Shown here: one piece after another, positions 56,823-64,000 of the stretch
Layout: each line of letters opens with the position of its first letter
How positions within the stretch are numbered: position 1 is the first letter of the stretch
From: Amborella trichopoda
Lineage: Eukaryota > Streptophyta > Magnoliopsida > Amborellales > Amborellaceae
Direction of reading: 5' to 3'
DNA length: 64,000 nt
NCBI RefSeq assembly: GCF_000471905.2
Contig: NW_006498549.1
Location: forward strand, 995,284 to 1,059,283
Position numbers and translations under genes: made by a program
The notes under the pieces: generated by a model
What the model was told of the DNA's origin: nothing
Databases searched by the model: none
Seen by the model: only the letters and a program-made list of their open reading frames with translations

Positions 56823-57622
56823 GCCGAGGCGGCCCCTCACAAGCAGGTTCCCCGGACCACTGTGGCCAACTTCATGCGTCCCCACATTATATACTGGTTC
56901 GGGGTTCCAGATCGAATAATCTCTGATAATGGCCCTCAGTTCAGAAGCCATTTCATTGATCTCCTAGTCAACTAGTTCGGCTTTGAGTGGAAATACTCGA
57001 CCATGTACTATCCTCGACCCAATGGGTTAGCTAAGGCATTCAATAAAAACCTATGTTGGGTGCTCCGGAATTCAGTTTCAAAGTCAAGGAAGATTTGGCA
57101 CGAAAAGCTACTTGAAGCTCTGTGGGCCTATCTCACCGCCACCCGTAATGCTACAAAATCTACCCTTTATTCCTTAGTCTACGAAGGTGAGGTGGTTTTA
57201 CCCCTCAAAGTTCAAATACCTTCACTCTGTGTCTCTATACATCAGGGACTAACCGAAGATGAAATGGCCAAGCTCCGATATCTGGAGTTGGATGCCCTTT
57301 ACGAAAAGAGACTAGAGGCCTAGTAGAACCTCAAGCTCAACCAGGGGAGAGTGAAGAGATCCTTTGACAAATTGGTCAAGGTTCGCTCCTTTGTCTATGG
57401 AGACCTAGTCTTAGCAGTCAAGAGACTGATTGTCATGCATGGGCACCGCAAAGGAAAGATTGAACCCAAGTGGAAAGGCCCATTCATAGTTAAAAGGTCC
57501 CACCAAATGGGGCCGATATACTGGCAAACTCGGACGGAGGAGAGGCAATGCCCCCTATCAATGGACAATACCTAAAGAAGCATTATCCCCGATGTATCCC
57601 TAAAATGCGGTACGTGCAGTAA
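56823..57622 (+). pseudogene. Integrase, C-terminal part
   Basis: Continues the core from 55417: TVANFMRPHIIYWFGVPDRI, ISDNGPQFRSHF (second catalytic Asp present), then NGLAKAFNKNLCW, where the catalytic Glu (normally NGxAEA) is Lys. The tail holds WHEKLLEALWAYLTATRNAT, GDLVLAV and KWKGPFIVKR, the GPY/F-type C-terminal motif. Stops at 56971 and 57321 and a frameshift near 57575 break it; the last residues end at a TAA at 57620-57622. Inactive. Confidence 0.8.
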
Positions 57623-59107
57623 AAAGAAGAAAATGGAAAAGAAGAATATTAAGCTAGCTCAAAAGAAGTTCATTTCTTTCATTGCATTAAAGAGAGTTAC
57701 AATCCACAATCAAAAGCCCATTACTAGGGAAGTTACAATGCTCTTCCATCTGAGGATAAGAGACGATTACAAGCCCACAGAACAAAGCGCTTGCATTTAA
57801 GGACAAGAGGACAGTTACAGGCTAAAAGGAAACGCCCGTCTCATGAGGAAGAAGCAAAACCACCAAAGAAATGCTCTCCTCATGACGAAGAAGCAAAACT
57901 ACTAAGGAAGATGGTTACAGGCCAAAAGGAAGAAGCCAAACATTCCCGAGTCAGCTTCAATTCATTTGACAAGGCATGGCTAGCTTCCAAGGAGCTGGCC
58001 CATGATGGATTCCCTTCCTCAAAAATAACATGGACTTCAATGTTCTGCTAGAGGACTTGGCTTCCAACATACCACAGCGGCAAAGCCTCCCCATTTTCCA
58101 TCACTCTTGGCCCCCACAAGGCATTCCCGCCCATGGTCATCTCCACGTACAACTCAATGTCGCACAAGCTCATCATTGTGCACGACTCAACACGCACCCA
58201 TCTTCGTGCACAACATAATGTCTCATTCTACCATCACCACGGGTAGGCCAACATCGTGTGAGACCATTGTTGTGAGCAGCATGCTCCTTAGCATGGCTAT
58301 CGCTGCGTGTGGCCTAGAGACACGTGAAGGCAACTCTGCATCGGCTTAATGTCATCCATGCCCTTGAAGTGCCCCAGTTCCCATTGTTCCCAATTTCTGA
58401 GGGGCATTGACTCCCACGCCTTTCGGTTTCCCTAGCCATCACTCCTTGCCTTCAACCTTCTCATGACCGTTTGCCTTCCCCGCAACCCTTCAGGCTTCAT
58501 CGGAAAAACCTCTTCGTCCGCCTGAAATTCCCTCTAACCCTTTCTTTCCCCTTGCCAACAGCTGGGGAAATCGAAAAAAGCACCAAAATCCACAGAATGT
58601 CTCCCAATGGCCCTGCAGGTCTCCCTTCTCCTTGTTTTTACACTTCAGCAGCTTGCCACGAACTCATCGGAGTTCCACTGAGTTTTCGCCAAAAGACTAT
58701 CAAACGAACACCCAAAACCTAGGTAGAAGCACCACTACAAATCTTGCTAAGGCTTTGAGAAGCCCTTTTTCCCCTCAAAAAGCCTTGGCATTCTCCCAAA
58801 GCATTTGTAAGCACGGTACGAAGCTCACGACCTACTCAAGCTCGCTTGAAAAACTCCTAAAAACCTATTTGCTGCAAATTCTAGCTGAAAAACTCCTGCC
58901 GAAAGTCTCTTGCCAAAGGCCCAGGCTATCTCACTCTTTAACTGTTTGGTAAAACAGTCGAATGGGGTTTTTCCCCTTTTATACTTAACGGTGCCACAAA
59001 TTGCCCCTTGACAAATCTAAAATGACACTTCCGTCCTCAACTCCTGACGGCAATAAGATCGGGCTAAGTTGGGTCAAGCCCGAGACCCGAAAAGGATATC
59101 GTTGTGC

Positions 59108-59345
59108 TCTTCATCAAAGAAGCCGTCGTCGCGCCCTTTGTCAAAGAAGCTGTTGTCGCACTCTGCATCAAAGAAGTTGTCGCTGTGCCCTTCGTCAAAG
59201 AAGCCATCGTCATGCCCTTCGTCAAAGAACTTGTCGTCATGCCCTTCGTCAAAGAAGCCGTTGTTGCACCCTTCGTCGAAGAAGTCGTCACTGTGCCCTT
59301 CGTCAGGGAAGTTGTCGCCGGGTGCCTCGTCAAAAGGCTATCATC
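59108..59345. repeat. 27-bp minisatellite (CTTCGTCAAAGAAGCCGTCG)
   Basis: Nine units of 27 bp. Because 27 is a multiple of three, several frames on both strands stay open (for example FVKEAVVAP repeated). The sister locus at 365-540 has only a decayed trace, so the expansion is recent and local. Confidence 0.9.
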
Positions 59346-59564
59346 GTGCGCCTCACCAAGTTGCCTAACGTCGTGCACATAGCATCTAATTCTAATGCTG
59401 CGTGTGCCATCTAACGCTTGGTATCATGATCACGTCACGACACTCCCATCTAGGGCATTGTCCTACCGCCTCAGGAGGTTCATTCACTGCACCACAGTCT
59501 CACTCCTCAAGGAGTCCAGTTTTTGTGACGGCTCCTTTCCACATGGAGTCGCATTCCTTCACCA

Positions 59565-60170
59565 GCCATGGTCTGCACTGCATGACCTTAAACTGCACAA
59601 CCATGGTCTATGCTGCATGACCTTAAACTGCACAGCGATGGCACACTGCATGACCTTAAACCATGTTGCATGACCTTATACTGCACAGCCATGGTCCGCA
59701 CTGCATGACCTTAAACTGCACAGCCATGGTCCACACTGCATGACCTTAAACTACACCGCCATGGTCCGTGTTGCATGACCTTAAATTGCATAGTAATGAT
59801 CCGCACTGCATGACCTTAAACTGCATAGTTGTGGTCCGCACTGCATGACCTTAAACTACATAGCCATGTTTCGCACTGCATGACCTTAAACTGCATTGCC
59901 ATGGTCACTACTGCATTACCTTAAACTGCACAACCATGGTCCGCACAACATGACCTTAAACTGCACAGACATGGTCTGCACTACATGACCTTAAACTGCA
60001 CAGCCACGATCTTGATGCATGACCCTAAACTACATGGTATGAACTATACGGCCTTAAATTATAGCAGAGGTCTAGTTGCATGACCTTAAACTGCATGGTC
60101 CTAGCTGCATGACTTTAAACTGCGTAGCCATGCTTCAAGCTACAAGACCTTAAAACTGTAGCACACATCC
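59565..60170. repeat. 35-bp tandem repeat, main array
   Basis: A dozen or more units of GCCATGGTCCGCACTGCATG plus ACCTTAAACTGCACA, regular to about 60010 and then looser. Confidence 0.9.
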
Positions 60171-60644
60171 CTGTAGTAAAACGATGAACAACATGACAAA
60201 TAGTCCACACACATGACTTAAAATTGTGAGTTGGACTCACCCCTTTGTCAGTTGTATTCCATCAACATCCCCAGTGGAGTTAGGCATCTGCAAAAGAAAA
60301 AGGGAATCATACTTACCCCTTTAATCCCTTGTGGGTCTGTTTCACACCAACACCTCAGTAAGAGTCACACCCTATAGCGACCCATTACCCCCAGTGGTAT
60401 TGCATCTGTACTCTAACCGATCTTTCTCAGTAGAGTTACACGCACACCATTACTCGTCAACCTTGTGGAGTCACACTTACCCTCTTAATCCCCTATGATG
60501 TCCGCTTCTGCTCGCCACTCCTTATAGGGCCACCATCTTCATCCAAATCTCTCTGCTTGTGTATAGCCTCAACTATCTTTATCTATAGGGAGTCAGATTG
60601 CTATCCACAGACCTATTTTGCATGCAACTTCACCTACATGGTGA

Positions 60645-61040
60645 CCCACAAAATGGTCCATGCTGCATGACCCTAAACTTTATAGACACGGTCCGTGCTA
60701 CATGACCTTAAACTGCACAGCCATAGTCCTAGTTGCATCACTTTAAAATACATAGCCATGGTCCAAACTATATGACCTTAAACTATAGCGGAGGTCTAGT
60801 TGCACGACCTTAAACGGCCTAGTTCTAGCTGCATGACTTTAAACTACATAGCCATGGTTCAAACTATATGACCTTAAACTGTATTGGAGGTCTAATTGCA
60901 CGACCTTAAACTGTCCAGTCTTAGTTGCATGACTTTAAACTGCATAACCATGGTCCAAGCTATATGACCTTAAACCATAGCGCATGTCCTGGCCACATGA
61001 CATTAAATTGCTTTGCTCAGGTCTAGGAGGGATGACCTTA
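60645..61040. repeat. 35-bp tandem repeat, second decayed block
   Basis: The same unit as the main array, more diverged, with TATATGACCTTAAACTATAG variants. The equivalent block in the first copy is 1350-1710. Confidence 0.75.
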
Positions 61041-61079
61041 AACATGCTCCCGATACTTGCACACGTCCTTTCCGTGTAT

Positions 61080-61330
61080 CTTCATGCACGTCTTCCCAAA
61101 CGAACCCGTTCGTACGTGCACACCACCTTCATAACCTCCTCAGTGAGTCCACATATGCACACATGCCCTTTCCGTGCATCTTCGTGCGCGTCTTCCCAAA
61201 CTGACCCATTCGTGTGTGAACACCACATTCATTACCTCTCTAGTGAATCCACATACGCGCACACGCCCTTTACGTGCATCTTCACCCACGTCTTCCCAAA
61301 CTAATGCGTTCGTGTGCGCACTCCATCCAT
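61080..61330. repeat. ~90 bp tandem repeat
   Basis: Three units with CCCTTTCCGTGCATCTTC, GCGTCTTCCCAAACTGACCC and CACACCACATTCATTACCTC variants. The first copy (1750-1850) has one unit. Confidence 0.75.
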
Positions 61331-62738
61331 CATTCCCCAGTGAGTCTTACCCATGCTCACAAAATGGTGAGTCATCTCGCCACTCATACTCACCGTCAGC
61401 TAGTGGGCCACCACTCTTCTCCCACCATTCTTCCTTCATAGGGTAGCCTAATGTTATTTCCCCAAAGTGAGTCAAAACCATTACCATACGCACTCCATGG
61501 CCTCCATAGACTGCCATTCATCACCACTACAGTCCACCTGTATGACTCTAAACTATAGTGCACGTCCTAGCTACATGACGGTAAAAGGCTTCGCACAGGT
61601 CTCGAAGGCAAGACCCTAAACATGTGTTCACAAAAAAAAAGGGCATGGTGTACACCTAGACAAGGGAATGCCATGAGTAAAAATGGCAGACGGGCATGGT
61701 CACGAAATCATGAGTAAGAGAGTTCAGTAAAAATAAGAACCTCGACATAGTGAAAACCCCAAAAGGGCATTGTAAGCAAAAACAGATGAAAAGGGTGGAC
61801 ATGGGCGCCAGGTCATGGGTAAAAGATCCCAAAAATGAAGCAAGTTTGTGAAAACTCTCTTTACAGTACCACTTCCCTTGATGGAGTGAAAACCTGAAAA
61901 GGGCGCTTGGACCGACAAAGCAGGTTGATGCACTACCACAGCCTCAACCAACACCCAATTGCCAAACTGACATGATTCTATGAGGTCTACCTAAGATCCT
62001 TAGTTGCCAGCATTCAATCACAAAACAAAATGTCTCACTCGGGAGTGAGAGCTGCATAAGATCTCCCACGTTTCACCTTCACAGACAACAAGAGTCCTTG
62101 GGGGTGAAGGCGATGATCGAAAGATCCCTCCAATATGCTAAAAGACTAACACAAAGGCAAGAAAATGGTGAAGCTAGGGCCTGAATTGCCAAAGACTTTA
62201 GGGTTATTCCTCGCCATGAGATCGACTGGTTTAAAACATTCCTTAGCCGACAAGCTCAGAGCTTCGGGACATGACCTCTACTGGACCCGACATGATGGGA
62301 CCCACGAGGTCGCCTCTCCAAAATCATCCTAGCTGACAAGTCCGGAATTTTGGATAGGTCAGAAGCGCACGACTGGACCCTGCTAGACAGGACTTATAGA
62401 GATACCATGATCATAAAAAGTAAACCTGGTGTAGCAGTGAACAATGCCGACCGAAGGTTCATAGCACTCGGCCTCCAAGCCAATGAGGTCCATACCAAAT
62501 CCTCAAGCTATTAGAATCATGAATAGTCCCTTGAGGGTGAGGACTTCGATAGGATACCTCAAACATCTCTTCTTCCTCCTACAAGTCTCCATAGGTGGAC
62601 CCGTATATTGCCTTCAAACATCCAAGCATTCTAGTTGCAACATTGCGTGGATCTGCTCAGCATTCATGTAGTCTTGTGACTAGCCTGGAGAAGTTTCCCA
62701 AAGAATTGTACTTCTCTATTCTCTCGAAGCACAACATT

Positions 62739-62751
62739 AGATAGGGAATGC
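62739..62751 (+). other. Decayed polypurine tract
   Basis: AGATAGGGAATGC directly before the LTR start, at the position of GGCGGGGCATGC in the first copy. Confidence 0.45.
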
Positions 62752-64000
62752 TGTTGGAAGATATTTTCCATCATCCTAGGGCCCCCGCTGAATAAAAGCC
62801 TAGCAAACAGTGGAAATTTTGATAGTCTCAGAATGACCCAAAAACATTTTACGGTATTCATGAGGACTCTAAAAATTATCCTGCCAACTTTCGTTGCAAT
62901 CGGACATGTTTAAGGTAGCGCAGACTGAGAAACAATTTCGGCAGAATAAACCTCTAGCACCCTAAAGTGGACCCTTATAAATAGAGCTATATTTTTCGTA
63001 TCCCAATATGCTATGGGACCACTGCCATTCGATCCGGTATGGTTGAAAACTCCCAAGGGTCAAATTTCATCTTAAACGGATACTCCAAGAAGAAGTTATA
63101 TGTAAAAGAGTGAAACAGGAGGAGCCACACAGTATTCCAGTGCGCCCACCCCACAACTCAACTCCGTTAAAGGGACAGTAACGAATAGTGACTTGCAACT
63201 CTTATATCTCCCTCGTCCAAGATTGGGTTTCTCTCAAACTTGTTGAAGCGTGTTTGTCTCATTAAGACGAGTGTTTTGATATGTGGCACGCCCCATGACG
63301 ACGCTCGAGCGCGAAGAAAAGCTAAAGAGAATTTACTTATCCGTGAAGAAATTGCAGGAAAATCAACAGCGTCGTGCCTCGCTCAGGCAGCTAAATCACG
63401 CAGCTCGCAAGCCCGATCGACGTGAAACAAATTCCATCGTGGGCGTAAGGTCTAGGGTTATCTCTAATCCGATCCTCGTACATGATGAACGGTTGGATTT
63501 TTCACATGTAGCCAATGAAGTGACTTCAAATTCCATTGCCGAAATTCCAGATTTCGGCAAAAATTCCAAAGTTACAAAATCTTCGTTCGGGCACGGAATT
63601 GAGGTACGGTTGTTGCGCCGTCATCAAGACGGCATGCCCAGTATGATCCAATGAAGAAATTACAACAAAAATCAAGGAACGAGCACACAATCGATCCAAA
63701 GTATCAAGATTCATCCAAATTTCAAGTCACATGATCATGCCCTAAAAACAAGATCCATGACTCGAAGTTGGTATCAAATCGATCTTCATGTTATGCCCCA
63801 CAAGAAAACAATCATCTTTCAATCAATCGAGCATCCGAACGACCCTGGATCATCTATGAATAATCATGCACGTTCTAGGGTTACACAGGAACTGTTTTGG
63901 AATTCGACAACTTATTAGGAAGGGGCAAATTTGTCATTTTGTACCTTATTTTCTAATTTCTTTTAATTCATTTTAATATTAATTTCACGTAATTAGGGTT
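62752..64000 (+). mobile_element. Family 1 LTR, plus strand, cut by the window end
   Basis: Starts TGTTGGAAGATATTTTCC and aligns with 3293-4490 and 44086-45290. The window ends just before the expected TATA box. The opposing short frames near 63283-63714 are LTR text, present in the other LTRs with stops. Confidence 0.85.

Larger units (their letters stand above)
57623..62738 (+). mobile_element. Long 3' non-coding tail of the pol-bearing element
   Basis: About 5.1 kb between integrase and the LTR. From 58700 it parallels 1-3280. It contains Lys/Glu-rich repeats at 57830-57950 (GAAGAAGCAAAAC words), the 27-bp and 35-bp arrays and the GTGAAAAC block at 61740-61920. None of the open frames carries a motif or is conserved in the first copy. 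Confidence 0.7.

Noticed and set aside
59001..59414. 137-residue Arg/Cys/His-rich frame resembling a small basic protein
   Set aside because: Produced by the 27-bp array; all three frames and the other strand are also open, and the sister locus has no such frame.
59565..60170. Possible CRISPR array
   Set aside because: Units are directly adjacent tandem repeats without unique spacers, in a plant retroelement tail.

Overview
The window is plant nuclear heterochromatin: a pile of old, broken LTR retrotransposons with no intact host gene, rRNA, tRNA or CRISPR. The evidence is Ty3/Gypsy coding debris of Tat/Ogre type (gag with a Cys-His-His-Cys knuckle, retropepsin, a reverse-transcriptase-linked RNase H followed by a second RNase H, split integrase), very long LTRs, a plant mobile domain (PMD) and many minisatellites. 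Every coding stretch carries stops or frameshifts. The sequence supports a seed plant; I cannot name the species.

Four LTR types are visible. Family 1 is about 2.6-3.3 kb, runs from TGTTGGAAG to ACCTAACCA, and is followed by a primer-binding site close to TGRYGAYTCCACTGGGGAC. It is on the plus strand at 3293-6253, 44086-47014 and 62752-end, and on the minus strand at 16112-18669, 19194-21009 (cut), 23975-25927 (internal deletion), 26126-28746 and 48930-52184. Family 2 is a diverged relative (13414 to about 15330, plus a stub at 16065). Family C (TGTAGAC...) has two LTRs in opposite orientation at 37979-39218 and 41345-42382, around an assembly gap. Family D (TGTCACGCC...) is one 1.4 kb solo LTR at 55418-56822, inserted into an integrase.

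Layout: 1-6253 is the 3' tail and 3' LTR of a plus-strand family 1 element. 6254-15330 is a family 2 element with a gag fragment and an opposing coiled-coil ORF. 15331-28746 is a chain of minus-strand LTRs separated by short internal remnants and one gag-plus-leader block. 28747-37978 is the most informative element: its 3' LTR is at 26126-28746, with gag and protease on the minus strand and a converging plus-strand ORF with PMD, Lys-rich repeat and coiled coil; no reverse transcriptase or integrase is seen. 37979-42382 is the family C insertion. 42383-44085 is a second copy of the same converging arrangement, cut by a family 1 LTR at 44086, whose own leader and gag start follow to 48898. 48930-54264 is a minus-strand LTR with its 3' tail. 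54265-64000 is a plus-strand element with pol remnants, a 5 kb repeat-rich 3' tail and the start of its LTR.

The most interesting system is a non-autonomous Tat-like retrotransposon group that keeps gag and in one copy protease, has no visible polymerase or integrase, and carries a captured PMD/coiled-coil gene antisense to gag. The same converging layout, with matching ORF ends, occurs at 7.4-9.1 kb, 29.7-38.0 kb and 42.4-44.1 kb. The family 1 LTRs also share a TATA box, a splice-donor-like site and two short stem-loops in the predicted transcript leader.
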